A stretch of DNA of 64,000 bases, taken from positions 28,668,912 through 28,732,911 of the forward strand of contig NC_092675.1 of NCBI RefSeq assembly GCF_964355755.1, in the 5' to 3' direction. The position numbers were made by a program, and so were the translations under genes. A model generated the notes under the pieces. It worked only from the letters and a program-made list of their open reading frames with translations, searched no databases and was not told the DNA's origin. This stretch comes from Antedon mediterranea. Taxonomy: Eukaryota; Echinodermata; Crinoidea; Comatulida; Antedonidae. Below, piece by piece: positions 9,084 to 22,100 of this stretch (position 1 is its first letter; every line of letters begins with the position of its first letter).

Positions 9084-11289
9084 ATATTTGGATAGCAACA
9101 AAATTAGTAATTTATCAGCTGATATATTTCATGGATTGGAAAATTTGCAAAAGTTGTAAGTTTGTTGATGATCATCATAGTTGATAGTACTAAATTATTG
9201 TAATAATTGTGAAATTTCTAATGTAAGTTCAAATTAAAACAAATATTTTTCTCCTGGGAATGATTTTTGTTCTTAATTGTTAACAGATATTTAGAAAACA
9301 ACTCTATAACTACCATAGAGTATGGTGCATTTACTCCATTTGCTTCATCACTTTTATTTCTGTAAGTACATCATTTTTATGTTATTATATAGATATATTA
9401 TTATAGATAAAAATACATACGTTTTTTTTCAATTACCACGTTGTCATGATTAATCAACTAATATTTAGTTTCACTCAAAGGAAATATTGCAGTCATTCAC
9501 CAGTATTTATAAGCAGTGAGTGCAACTATTGTGAATATTATTGATAACGTAGCTGGCATGAACAATACTATTTTCACATTTGCATACATAACTGTGAACT
9601 CATCATAGTACTTAAAAAGTAGGAAAATAAACTACAGTAATAAAAACATCAGTAAATCATTTACTTTACTTTAGACCCAGGATAATTTAAAATTGTCAAA
9701 TGAACACATTTATTATTAATATCATCAAACAGGAACCTGACATACAACAACTTGAAAGATTATGAAGACAAGACTTTTAAAGAGTTGGTAAATTTAACAC
9801 ATTTGTGAGTATTTCTAATTTAGGCCTATTTGACGTTCAAGTGTTCATACAACATAAAAAGAAAAAAATATATACGCAATATGCATTATCCTTTGAAAGA
9901 TAAAGATTGTCTTCGATGAAGTTCGGTATAAGTTCTTTATGTGATAAAAGAAATGCTAAATTTTGAGGAAAGTATAGACGATTTTCGTGCTACGGAAGCC
10001 ATCTTGCAACCAAGCGTAAAAAAAAATAACATAGCATTGGATTTCAGGATACAATTTAATTTAAAAATCGTAAGAAAAGAACTGTAAAACTGTAAAAGAT
10101 TTGCCTATGTCACTGTATGATGGAAAACAATTAGACAATTATGTTTTCATCGCTTAAAATCCATCGAAAAAACACCACAGTGTAAGCATAGGCGTTGCAA
10201 TCGTCTATATTGGAATTCATTTATACATATAAATATTTAAATAGAATGCGATACACAATGAAACAAATATATACTATAATATACTATATCCTTTTTTACA
10301 GCTATTCAGATTTTTTCCATCTTTGCTGTGTTGTTGGCAACATTGATGTCTGTGAGCCAACTGATGCTTTTGCGTCATGTCAAGATCTACTGAAAAGAAA
10401 ATCGCTTCGGGCGTTGATGCTGGTCATTGGCATATCCTCCATTATTGGCAATGCACTTGTTCTCATATCAAGGTGTTGCTGCAATAAAGAGAAAACCGTT
10501 GATTCCATGCTGATCACCAGTCTTGCCATCTCTGATCTATTTATGGCAGTGTATCTGCTAATTATTGCAGGGGCTGATATTCACTATAGAGATAGATACT
10601 CAGAAGTTCTAGAATATTGGAAAAGTAGTTTCACTTGCAGTTTTGCAGGTGCTATTTCTACTCTTTCCAGCGAATGTTCCGTGTTTACATTGATGGTTAT
10701 GAGCGTTGACCGCGCTGTAAACATTGTCACTCCTTTCAGCACTAGACGTCTCAGTCGTAAGACCTGTAAAATAGTCATCGTCATTGCTTGGGTTGTTATT
10801 GCTGCTATCAGTTTCCTTCCGGTAGCTGCAAATAAACTCAGCTTTATAAACCTGCCTTACTTCGGAGAGAACTATTACGGTAAACAGAGTGTCTGCCTTC
10901 CGTTACCGCTAACTCGAAGCCACTTACCAGGCTGGGAGTACGCCACTGCTATCTTCATTGCATTTAACGGTTTCGGTTTCTTGGTCATGGTCATCAGTTA
11001 TCTCACAATATTTTTTTCTGTTAAACGGTCAGCAGTGACTGTTAACAGAAGGAGAAGACTTGCAGAACAGTTGCGAATTGCACGGAAACTAGTGTTTATA
11101 ATTGGTACAGATTTTTGTTGCTGGTTTCCCATCATTTTGATGGGAATTTGCTCGGAAACTAAACATTGGGATATCCCGGCAGAAATGTATGTTTGGACAG
11201 CCACCTTCATTTTACCGATTAACTCGGCAGTTAATCCGTATCTGTACACAATCGTCTATACATGTTCAAGCGACAAAACTAAACGCTAA
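9084..11289 (+). CDS. Relaxin-receptor-like LRR GPCR (RXFP/LGR family), 3' part
   Basis: Exons at 9084-9155, 9287-9361 and 9733-9804 each encode one leucine-rich repeat (L-Y-L-D-S-N-K-I.., L-Y-L-E-N-N-S-I.., L-N-L-T-Y-N-N-L..). They are 72, 75 and 72 nt, all joined in the same phase, as in LGR genes. The last exon, 10302-11289, encodes a cysteine hinge (CEPTDAFASC) and seven membrane segments. Matches to the RXFP pattern include GNALVLI (TM1), ITSLAISDLFMAVYLLIIAG (TM2), MSVDRAV in place of DRY, ENYYGKQSVCLPLP in loop 2, FIIGTDFCCWFPI (TM6) and INSAVNPYLY (TM7). The C-tail is very short. Only three LRRs and no LDLa module are visible; earlier exons must lie beyond the repeat island or are lost. 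The subfamily call within LGR type C is moderately sure. Confidence 0.85.
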
Positions 11290-11394
11290 AGCTTGGTCAG
11301 TGGAGGTTATATTATTATTATTATATTTTTAATTCACATTTTTATTATATACTTATATCTGCTTGAATATTTTATTCTAGTTCTTACTTTTTTA

Positions 11395-11525
11395 AATGTT
11401 ATTTCAAAATTAATACAGTATTTCATCAAATAGATTATAAAAATGTACAGTAAATTTTTCAATGTTATTTCAAAATAATACAGTATTTCATCAAATAGGT
11501 TATATAAAATGTACAGTAAATTTTT
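11395..11525. repeat. 65-bp tandem duplication
   Basis: 11395-11459 and 11461-11525 are near-identical; both contain CAGTATTTCATCAAATAG and ATGTACAGTAAATTTTT. Probably in the receptor gene's 3' UTR or just beyond it. Confidence 0.8.
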
Positions 11526-11578
11526 ATACCCTTAAATAATATTGATTAGAATCTGCTTTAAGCCTAATTAAATATCAT

Positions 11579-11728
11579 CAGTGGCGTATCACAGAGGTAT
11601 GAGGCACTTCTAAGTGGCCTCGGGCGTTTTTAGCCCTTTCGGCATATTTTAATACCTGTTTTTTTGTTTGTCTGGGTACTGTCCATGGGCCCCATAAGCT
11701 CCGGGGGCTCACATCCGTTACGCCACTG
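11579..11728. mobile_element. hAT-type MITE
   Basis: A 150-bp element with inverted ends CAGTGGCGTA / TACGCCACTG, flanked by the identical 8-bp AATATCAT at 11571-11578 and 11729-11736. The 8-bp duplication and CA(G)-type ends fit the hAT superfamily. No coding capacity. Confidence 0.85.
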
Positions 11729-11739
11729 AATATCATCAA

Positions 11740-12400
11740 GGCTAGAATGAACAAATTTAAAGAGGAAGGTCGAAATGGTTCCAATCGTTATGTAACGAAT
11801 AAACAAAGATTAGTGAAATTATTTTCACTTTTCACTATTTTTTTTCTTTTAAATTGATCAACCCCACCCACGATATTACAGTTGTACAGTATTCGATTTT
11901 GTTTTAATTCTATTGAATACGTGTGATCATTGTATGTAACATAAGACATGCATATTTACACTGATATTTTTCAAGATTCACACTTCAACAGAAATACAAA
12001 CTATAATTGATAACACATCTGACGTGTGTGTGAATTCAGACCAAGGCATCTTGAATGAATAAAAGTCTATGCGGAAAAAAATTGATATAAATTAATTTGC
12101 ATAATATAAAATTAATTTGTATGCATTGTATCTTTAAAATTATGCTGATTAGTGATCGTAAACGATAAGCACTAAATAGTCACGCTCTTCGTATGAAATA
12201 CTATAGAATTATAAAGATTGAAAATTATCGATGGCCAAAAATTATGTTTATCGGAATGCTAAAACTTAATTGTGAATTTAAAGAATTAAAGTGTAAGTTT
12301 CTATCTTGATAGGCCTAAACGATATTCTCTTGAAGTGTAATTGTGAATTCAAAAATATTTTCACCACTCTTTCAAATTACAAAGAAGTCTAATTTCCAAT
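11740..12400. other. AT-rich intergenic sequence
   Basis: No gene, structured repeat or regulatory site that I can support. Confidence 0.5.
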
Positions 12401-12404
12401 TTCT

Positions 12405-13026
12405 GAAATGTTAAGAAAACTTAACTCTATAATGATAGATGAATGGAAAATTGAATTACAACAAAAATCAAGTCTCCACATCTATAAAACATTAATATCA
12501 AAACCTGAACTTGAAAACTAATTAATTTATAAAACTAATTTTGAAGGTGCTGCATTAAAATTTAAAGTTCGTTCAAATACTCTACCTTTAAATGATAGAA
12601 CTGCAAATTGGAATATTGATAATTATAAAAAATGTAAATTATGCGGTACAAATTCGGACGAATACATCCATCATTTCATCCTTAATTGTCCAGCTTTAAA
12701 TAATATACATAATCAGGAATTATTTAATTTATATGTGGATATGTATAGAAATGGCAGCAAAGATATGTTTGATACATTTTATACTTCTCATGAAAATTAC
12801 AAATTTAAATATATTTTGGGATACTCAGATAATTTAGTTGATGAAAAGTGTGAAAATATTTTGGATAGTTTTTGTAAAAGATACCTAAGTAGAGCATAGT
12901 TATTTTTGCCGTTATACTTTTCTCTATGTAATTTATTAAATGTTATATTGTTATTGTGAAGGATGCACCTTTGTACTAAGTGTGCCACCGATCTAAAGGT
13001 GTGATTCCGAATAAATAAATAAATCA
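12405..13026 (+). mobile_element. 3' end of a LINE with cysteine-motif C-terminus
   Basis: The plus strand translates as a LINE ORF2 tail: MIDEWKIELQQKSSL, an in-frame stop near 12520, then KVRSNTLPLNDRTANW, then KKCKLCGTNSDEYIHHFILN with the C-x2-C...H-x-x-H...C pattern typical of the C-terminal zinc knuckle of LINEs, ending YLSRA at the stop near 12899. The 3' UTR ends in an AATAAATAAATAAATC tail at about 13008-13026. 5'-truncated and inactive. The clade is uncertain. Confidence 0.75.
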
Positions 13027-14780
13027 CGTTTTTAAATATTATTATTTAGTGCTTAAAAGTACGTACATTTGTGTATTGTATTGTAGGCCTATTCAGTAGG
13101 CCTATTCTTTATTTTTCCCACAAAATTCATAACAATTTAGTTGGTGATAAGCTTTGATTACCTTAATCTATACCTCATCACCATTTGTCAATCATATGTT
13201 TGTTTTTCTTTGACATTAAACGGATTATTATGTAAATAAAAAAGAATTTTTGAATACTTGAATTATAATATTGCACTTTAAAAAACCAATATTTGTTATA
13301 GTTGTTTAAAATATTGTATTTAGGTAGGCCTATTTATTTTAGAAATTGTCTTTTTAAACTATTTTATAGCCACTGTTTAAGTAACTATCCGTGCTTATGT
13401 CAATTACAAATTTGTTTATTTATTAGGCCTAAATTTGTTGTATTTTCACTCCTTTTATCGTACAATGTACATATATCTTTTTGTCTTTGTATTGTTATTT
13501 TACTGTTTTAGTAAGCTTAAAAAAGTTTTTATACATGTTTTTTACCTTGTATTTTCTATAAAAAAAACAGGACCATATATAAAACAGGTGCTACATCTAA
13601 ACCTGATGTTTTTATCCTGTATAAATACATTTTAAACACAAAAAAAAAATGTGACTTATGATTCATAATATTACAATTGTTATATTAATTATGAATGGAT
13701 AATGGATTGTTTACAAAGGTTTTGGCATTTCTGGTGTGAACATCTATATCTGTTAAATGCAATGTTTGTGATATCTTATTGCTAAATGTATGTGTTATGT
13801 TGTTATTTATTGTATTTTACATCACTTACACTTAGGCCTAAAGATGTATTCAATTGTCCTCAAAAAACATAGAACATCAAGCTTTATTCATTTTCGTTGA
13901 AAAAAAATGAATTGAAAAAAATAAAACGGTTAGTGTTAACAAAAAAACATTTTCTGGAAGAGTTTTACTTTAAATTTGTAGTTTTTCATGTCTATTATTT
14001 GGCGTTTAAAATGGCGTATTCAACAAAATATTTTTTTTTAGGGGAACAATATATCTTTAAGCAGGTGTACACTTTTATCTTGTCATTTTTATGCGACTTC
14101 ATAGATAAATAGGCCTATATATATTGTTACATTATACCTATTTGTGGATATTGGTATTGTACACTAAAACATACTCAGATTCCAGTGTTTTAATGATGTA
14201 TACATTTACACATATAGGCCTACTATATTTTATCTAGATTTATCTTACCGTAAATTATTAAATATCCATGTGGCACGTGCAAATTATTTGGTTGAGCTTT
14301 TTTTTAATTAGCATTCTCTAATTGAATATTTGAGGAAATTCAGCATTTAAAAAAAAATTCAGGATCAACAGGAGGCGTGTCTAGATATGCGCGTAGTCTG
14401 GATTCCAGACGGAGTTTTGAATAACAAAAGGAACGTACAACATCAATCAATAGATTTAATATTAATTTCAAATTTAAATAACATTTCAACTTTAAATATA
14501 GTTTTCAAACAAAAATATCATAAAAAGTGACAGTCGTGTGAATAAAACTCGCTTTTAATTTGCAAAATGTTGTTGGCACGATTAAACTTAGTTGTCACTA
14601 GAACGCAATGAAGTAGACGTAAAGCCTGTGATTGGTCAAATCACTTGCGTCTTAGTGGGACGTATTTAATATTTGCGATGTTATGGCCCAGCAATTAGAA
14701 CACTAAATCAAAGGGAGATTGAGTTTATTGTATATGTTTGGATCAGACAATTAGTGACAATTTAAAATATAACTTCTTAA
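13027..14780. other. AT-rich intergenic sequence
   Basis: Long T- and A-rich stretches give chance hydrophobic ORFs (for example 13302-13635 and 13897-14112) with no homology that I recognise. At 14575-14670 there is a fragment with CACTAGAACGCAA and GTGATTGGTCAAATCACTTG that resembles the hairpin MITE family found near 33.4 kb. No gene seen. Confidence 0.5.
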
Positions 14781-14785
14781 TACAG

Positions 14786-15010
14786 TAGAACCCCTTTTGG
14801 ACACGCCTATTCAGGAGACACCACCCTTGATTGGGACACGCCTATTCAGGGACACCACCCTTGATTGGGACACCACCCTTGATTGGGACACGCCAATCAG
14901 GGGACACCACCCTTACTTGGGACACGCCTATTCAGGGGACACCACTCTCTAGTTGGACACGCCTATTCAGGGGACACCACTCTCTAGTTGGACACGCCTA
15001 TTCAGGCTTC
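14786..15010. repeat. GGACACGCCTATTCAGG minisatellite in a pogo-like repeat
   Basis: Starts TACAGTAGAACCCCTTTTGG and then repeats GGACACGCCTATTCAGGGGA followed by CACCACCCTTGATTG, unit about 35-37 bp, six or so copies. The CAGTAGAACC start next to TA resembles a pogo/Tigger-type terminus. The repeat makes a false 63-codon ORF. Confidence 0.75.
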
Positions 15011-15640
15011 ACCCTCCCATGAAACAAATGAGGAAAAATATGTTTTAACACTATAGTCAACCCACCTTCAGTAGACAACTCTATTAAAGTGACACTTTGT
15101 TGTGTCTCAAACGAGTCCCCTACTTTTACCACTGTAGTAAGATTTTCAGATTTGTAACTACACCAAATGATGTTACAATTGTTTTGTTACACACTATGCA
15201 TTCGAGTAGTGTTATAAAAGTTTGTTATTTAGCAGCAATCTGTTCACTTTAGTTGTTATATTCATACTAAAAAAAAAATTAATGGTATAATTATGCCTAC
15301 ATTCCCTTCTCAACAATGACAATAAGGAGAAAAAAGTCATGGTTCTGATGTAAAATATTATATAGAAAGTAAATACAACAAAACCGGAATAATATAATAA
15401 ATATAAACAAATAAATATATTGAAATTGTAGGTCATCATCCCTGATACTAGATAGCGTATGTATTCAATTGTAAACATAAAATCTAAGCCTTTTGATACA
15501 GATGCATTTAGTCTTTAATAAAGATGTCCTATAATGCCTTTTATATATTCACAATCTATGTATTAAACAAACATCATTATTGAGCACCTTTAAGTCACTA
15601 CTCAAAAATCAAATTATCTGATATTTTTGGCAGGGCCATG
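15011..15640. other. AT-rich intergenic sequence
   Basis: No gene or structured repeat that I can support; 88-codon minus frame at 15212-15478 is low-complexity and has no recognisable domain. Confidence 0.4.
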
Positions 15641-15677
15641 TTGGAATGGCGCTATATTAAACGATTGATTGATTGAT
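15641..15677 (+). mobile_element. SINE/LINE 3' tail with (GATT)n
   Basis: GGAATGGCGCTATATTAAAC followed by GATTGATTGATTGAT. It is similar to the GGCGCTATATAAATCC tail of the SINE at 37.6-37.9 kb. Confidence 0.45.
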
Positions 15678-15983
15678 GCTCAGGTTATTGTTATTATTGG
15701 TATAATATTGTAAACAGTCTTGAGAGCATACAATATCGCCACATTATTGGTATTGATAGCAATAGCAATTATTATTAGTCGGGCACTTTCATTTTATATA
15801 AATTAATGTGACATTGGATTATTTTCAAACACACAACATGTACCGTGGTTATCGCTGCGACATCACACCAAATATGGGAAGAAACTTGCCATCTTCTTAC
15901 AAATATTTTACTGTTAAAAATTTGGTATCAATGGCGGACTAGTAACAGGCTTACAGATTTTGTGCACACATATTGCTAACTCC

Positions 15984-16092
15984 AGCGTCCCCCGAAACCC
16001 ACCTAACCACACCCTGCAAACCCACCCCACCAGCACAACCCACCCCACCCCCGCAAGACAACCCCACCCCCGCAACCCACCCACTTCCCATC
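15984..16092 (-). other. G-rich tract in the FAF1 3' UTR, potential G-quadruplexes
   Basis: The plus strand is almost purely C/A here; the FAF1-sense strand therefore carries many G3-G5 runs (for example GGGGGTGGGGTGGG) within about 110 nt, starting about 30 nt after the FAF1 stop. If the 3' UTR extends here, it could fold into G-quadruplexes in the mRNA. Seen in sequence; folding is inferred. Confidence 0.5.
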
Positions 16093-16119
16093 CTAACAAT
16101 TCTTAGGTATATACAAGGG

Positions 16120-19100
16120 TCATTCTGCATCGTGTCGTTCCTCAACAAACAATGTCTCTTGTGGATATAACCCACATTCTTCAAAAGTCTTAGCACCATC
16201 TAATGAAGTAACCTGGAAGAAAAAAAAAACAAACATCTTAGTTTTGCTTAATTATGATACAGTACATACATAAATACTGTTTTTTTCTTTACATATACAA
16301 AATATCACCAGAATAATATTATCTCATTGGTAAAAATGATCGTTAATGTGTTTTGCTGTTAATGATTTGTTTTGGGTATCGTGTATAGTAAACAATGAAT
16401 ATGCTATGTGCTTTCTAGACGTGGCAAAATGAGGAAAACCACATTTTTTATCTTTAGGCTCTGTCTACACTATCAAACTTTATGTGACAAAAGAAAATGT
16501 GATTTGCCCATATATGGACATTATGACATCATATCACTACCATATTTAAGCATATCACTACCATATTTGGGCACATCACAAACTAGTTTGATAGGTTTAG
16601 GTGTAAGAGGGGAACTTACATCTCTTTTTGGCCATGTAGTTAGTAGTTTATATTCTTCTGTACGATAACCTTTTGAACCAATGAAGTAAAACAAAGTCTC
16701 TAGCGCATGATTGCCATAAAATCTACGGATTAGGGTCTCTCCATTAGGTAGCCTCATTCTGAGCGTGCTCACACCATCTTTAATATCGGCGGGTGGTTCT
16801 TCCGATACTTGTTGTTCTAGGGATAATCTCATTGCCTAAGAAAAAATTGGATTATTTTTTAATTGACAACCAGATAATGCAGACAATATCGAACTCAAAA
16901 GACAATTTATCCTAATGAAATAACGATAAATATATTATAAGGACTGGATGATTAACTCACCATGGAAAGAGATCACATGATATGACTGAAGCAGTCAGCC
17001 AATTAGCAAAACACCAATTACACACATTTTTCAATATTTAAAATATATTTTTATGAATGTCAACTACTTACCTCTTCATTTTGTTCACGTTCTTTTCGTT
17101 CTCTATCCTCTCGTTGTTGTTTCTCTCGTTCTTCTCTTTCTGTCCTTTCTTTTTCTTCTGCCTTTGCTCGATCGGCTATAAGCGATTCTTGATAGGCTGC
17201 ATCTTGTTCTTGTCTAAGTCGTTCAGCTTCGAAACGCTCAGACTGTAAAGTGAAAATTAAAAGAAACTTTGCTTTGCAGACCCTGCTAGTTTTAAAAGAT
17301 TGGAGACAATTTCAAAAGCCGGCGAGCAGTCTTAAAGTAACAAGTAAACTGAAATTGCATTTTCTCAACAAATACTTGTCCAAAAAACTTTCATTTTTAT
17401 ACAAGAGACAAGACTTATAAGTTGTGATTTGTAATTTTAAAACATAATTGTTATGCATGAAATTGCTGACATTTTAAAATTGTACACATGCATGATTATG
17501 TATAACTTACATCTTCTGCCATAGATACAGATCTTTGATGATTGAATACATCAACAGAATGTATCAACGCTGTCATCATTTCATCTAACGATGTGTTTCC
17601 TGAAATATTAAAAATAGTTAATATCAATTTATTTATTTATGCTAATGAGGTGCCTTTTGCCAAACATTGACGCAATATTAATTTTTTTTATTATTATTAT
17701 TACAAATTCTGCGGTTTGTTTTTAAAAGTACCCTCTATAGTTTTGTGTGTTTTTTCGATTTGTATAGTGTCCTCTATAGTTGTGCAATTTTCGATTTGTA
17801 TACTGCCCCCTAAATTTTTATGTTATTCAGTTTTCAGGAACAAAAACATATAAAACAGAACAGTGGTGCAGTACCCTCAGGATTGCCATGAGTGTAAAGC
17901 ACTATCAAATTGGCTCTCCATATAAAAAATGTCGTGTATTTTTTCCAATTTGCATGTTTTGCTTTCCTCATTGCTCCTAATATTTCAAGTTTCCAAGTTA
18001 GGACTTCTGAATTTTTTTTTTTATATAATGAAAATATGAAATATCTGCCCTGCTCCTCACCCTGTGATATTGAAAATACTTCTGCATTTGACCTAGACTT
18101 CATAACAATGAGAATGATAGGGAACTGGTCGTCTTGTATATTGCGTACTGTTGATGCTGCCATGCTGCCAAAGTGTTCTGTACACATATTTAATAACCTG
18201 CACATAATAAAGAACATTACTAATAAATCATTGTAAAAATGTTAAAGTGTAAATCAGCACATATTACAAACACTTTTGATAACAAAGTTTTAAGCTACAG
18301 TAAAGATATCATAAGAACTAGACTTGTATGAAGGCAGCTGTATTAAAGAAATTGGTTAAAAACATTTTTTTTATATTTTATGTGGCCAAGGATTATCAGT
18401 AATAAATTAATCACTGTTCTATCAGATAGGTGGGGATATTTTATGAAGTGACCAGTTCACCGGGGTAACCCCTTACTCGTCTTGAATGATGAACTGGGCT
18501 CTTCAACTGTGTACACTGGACCTACGGTTTATAGTTCGTATCCAAGATATCTAATAACATGCACATGATAAAGAACACAAACCAATAAATAAGGAAGCAG
18601 TTAGCCTCGAACCCATGCCAATATTGTTGGCTCTTTAGGTACGGTAAACGGCGCCCCTGCCTTAACCGCGCTGCCATTTCGACTCGCTCCTCATGTATTA
18701 AAAACAATGTTGAGACGTATAATGAACAATCCTTCATGGTAATACCAAAGGATAGAATATTCAATAATAAACATGCACTTTATAATAAGCACTGACCTTG
18801 CTTTGTTTATGTCCAGCGTTAAATCCCATGCCCAGGTCACAAAATGATGGCTAAGATAAGACACGATGCTTTCTGAACATAACAATTGACTACAAAATAC
18901 ATTAACCTGTACACTACGATCATGATGCAGGTATATTGCTAAAGGTTTCCTCTGTAAAATAGATAAAAAATAAAAGAAATGTCAGCGACCTGTCAACCGA
19001 GCAAGTATACTTCAAGAAAAAAAAATGTGTGAGAAATTGATTTTGAGAATAGGTTGAGAAATCATCTTGTATCATCGAGGCATTTGCTGGCATTGACTAC

Positions 19101-22100
19101 TTTTAAAGATGTATTGTTTCCAAAAAAACATGAAAAAAGAAGATCAATAAAAAAGAATTTGAATAGGCCATTTCGCAATTTTAATCAAGTTAATCACTTC
19201 TGTAGAATAAAAACTACAAAAGATTTCAGTTATAAAAACACAAAATAAACATTAATTAAACCAAAACCAATTTTTTTAATTACAGTTTTTTTCAGGTGCA
19301 TAATTTTTTTCCGATCCAATTTTTTTTTTTTTCAAAGTTAATAACTATTATGTGACATTAAAATGGCATGTTGAACAAAAACATTTAAACAAATTATTTT
19401 TTCAGAGGTGTTTGACAAGAATATATTAACCAAACTTTAACTTTACTCACATCAACTAATTGTGGTTTAAAAGCTTCCTTTGTGGCATCATCTAATGAAC
19501 CTAAAAAGAAGAATGGATGGGTTTGCCCGTAACGTTCCTCAAATTCTTGTGTAAAAAAAGTTAGTGCTTCAGTGGGATCATCAATTCCTGATGGTACTGA
19601 AAATCAAAACAAATAAATAAAATCAACAATAGTCAATAATTATATAACAATAATATATTAACATTAATTTATAAACAATAATCAATAAACATTGTTGTAA
19701 ATCACAATCATCTAAAATTTAACGTAAAGCTTTAGTTTTTATCAAAATGTAATCATTTAATAATGAGAGAGTGATAAATATGAAGAACTCATGCTCATGC
19801 AACCAAACCATTTAAAAAAAATGCAAAAGCTATCATAATATTGATGTGCAGATAAATGTTAATTAGTTTGTCATTTTTGGTGCATCTCTCCATCTCTGCT
19901 ACCAGCAACAAAATAATAATAATAAAAATTACCGTAATAATAACAGAAATTTATATAGCGCAAATTAAAAAATGAAATCAAAGGCGCTGTGTGCAAATAA
20001 AGCAAGGTCAATACAAACTCTGAAAAAGGTGTGTTGATTAACATTTGCCAGAAATCACTTAAATTATAGGACAAATTAGCATTACTTACATAAAGGTTTA
20101 AATTTATGAGATTGGCCATTATTGTCATCACCAAAAAACTGTGCATCATCGTCTAAATCAAGAGTATCTGTTGCATCTTCAAACTCATCACTATCTGTGA
20201 CAACATCTTCATCATCTTCTGATTTCTTTAAAAAAAAAAAGATTATAATATTTACAATTAACAGCTGATTCTATTTTTTAGTCATAAAAAAGCATTAAAA
20301 GCTCTGTCTACACTATCAAAACTTATGGACAACAAAATGCCCATATATGGACATGATGATGTCATATCACTACCATATTTGTCACAGTAGTTTGATAGTG
20401 CAGACAGAGCTTAAAACATTACAATAAAACAACTTTAAAGCTAGTACACAATGCAAGAATGCGACGTATCCATGCAAAGTGTCGTAAGAACATGACACAT
20501 CTTACCAGTAGGGACCGGACACCGTTTTCTGCTTTGCATATGTTGCAAGAGGGGGGTGGGAAATTGATAGTATTTTCTTAAGCTCTGTCTACACTATCAA
20601 ACTTTATGTGATGCGCCCATATATGGACATGGTAATGTCATATCATATAAGCATATCGCTACCATATTTGGGCACATCACTTTTTTGTAAAACTAGTTTG
20701 ATAGTGTAGACAAAGTTTTACGTTTTGTTTTGTATTATTTATTTATACTGGGAGACCGCTTCAGTCAAAGACTGGTGTTCCAGAGAGCCCAGATTATGAT
20801 CAGTGGCTGTGATGTACTAGTACACCAGGGTAACCCACTACTTGTCACGAAAGATGTATTTTACACTGGACCTACGGTTTATAGATATTATATAATTATA
20901 ATACTTACATGTGGTTTTGTATGGTTTTCCTGTTTTCGACAAAATGTTAACCTATGATTTGGAAAGTTAAAATTGCAGTCAGCTAATGTCAACTGAAAAA
21001 AAAAGAAAATAAAAATAAATTTTATATAGTTTGAATTGAATAAAAATGTACTTGGTAAAAGTAACCCTGGACACGCATTCCTTTCTGAGTATGCCACAAA
21101 TTATATTTTCTGAATAAATCATTTTTATTGGTTATCCGCACTTGGCGGATAACCCCTTGTTATTGTCAGGATCTTTTTTTTTTTTTTTTTTTTCTATGTT
21201 CTTCTTTCTTTCCCAGAATTTTGTTGCTAGTGTATCTCTAAATCTTCTCAACATAACATTGTATAACTTTATCAGAAGATTGACCTCTATCTGAAGATGT
21301 CGTAATAAGGTTTTCGGTCTCGTCCGAGTTGCGCAGCATAAGTTACGCGCGATTTTATGAATTTCAATGATTGATCATAGATTAAAAACCAAAAGTCATT
21401 TTGTATTGACACTTGGTGAAAATTTAAGTCATATGAAGGGAAACTTTCTATGGATTAAAAATGGCATGTTTCACAGAAAGTTACGCGCGCACGCTCGTTT
21501 AAAATTTCAAAATGCGAAAAATCAACTTCTAATCAACTTTCTACACGTTTCATGTCATTTTGAGCGTTTCAAAAATTCCCACGGCCGCGCATTTTTTTTA
21601 CGCGTGCGTGCGCATGTAGCGCAAAAAACATCTATTTTTGCCTGATTTTTGTTTTTTCAGCCTTTTTTAGTAATTTTACCAACTTTCAAACAATTTTCAC
21701 TTAAAATCACGTCATACGAGCACATAGAATTGGACAATTTGCGTGCGTTTTTTATGAAAAAGTTAAAAAATTTGTGAAAATTATGCCTTTCTTAAAACAG
21801 TCATAGATTGTAAACTACGTGGTGAACTTTTTTAAAATTACATATTCTGGAAGTTGATGAGTTGTAGATATCGAATCATGCATCGATATGGCTAACCGGA
21901 CATTGTGACATCATCGTATGGCCACTCGAATATGAAATATAGGATTTTTGTCTCTTTCGTCATAGCTCGTCACATTGAATAGAGCGCATCTCCTTTATTC
22001 GTATTCCAATTCCCTCAATTTTTTTATTATTGTCTAGGTCAATCGATTATCTTTTGCATGATTCACCATTTTTAAAATTGTGATGACGTCATCATGTTCA

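Noticed and set aside
10195-10301. First 36 codons of the GPCR open frame
   Set aside because: They precede a clear TTTTTTACAG acceptor and are intron sequence; the LRR exons join at 10302.
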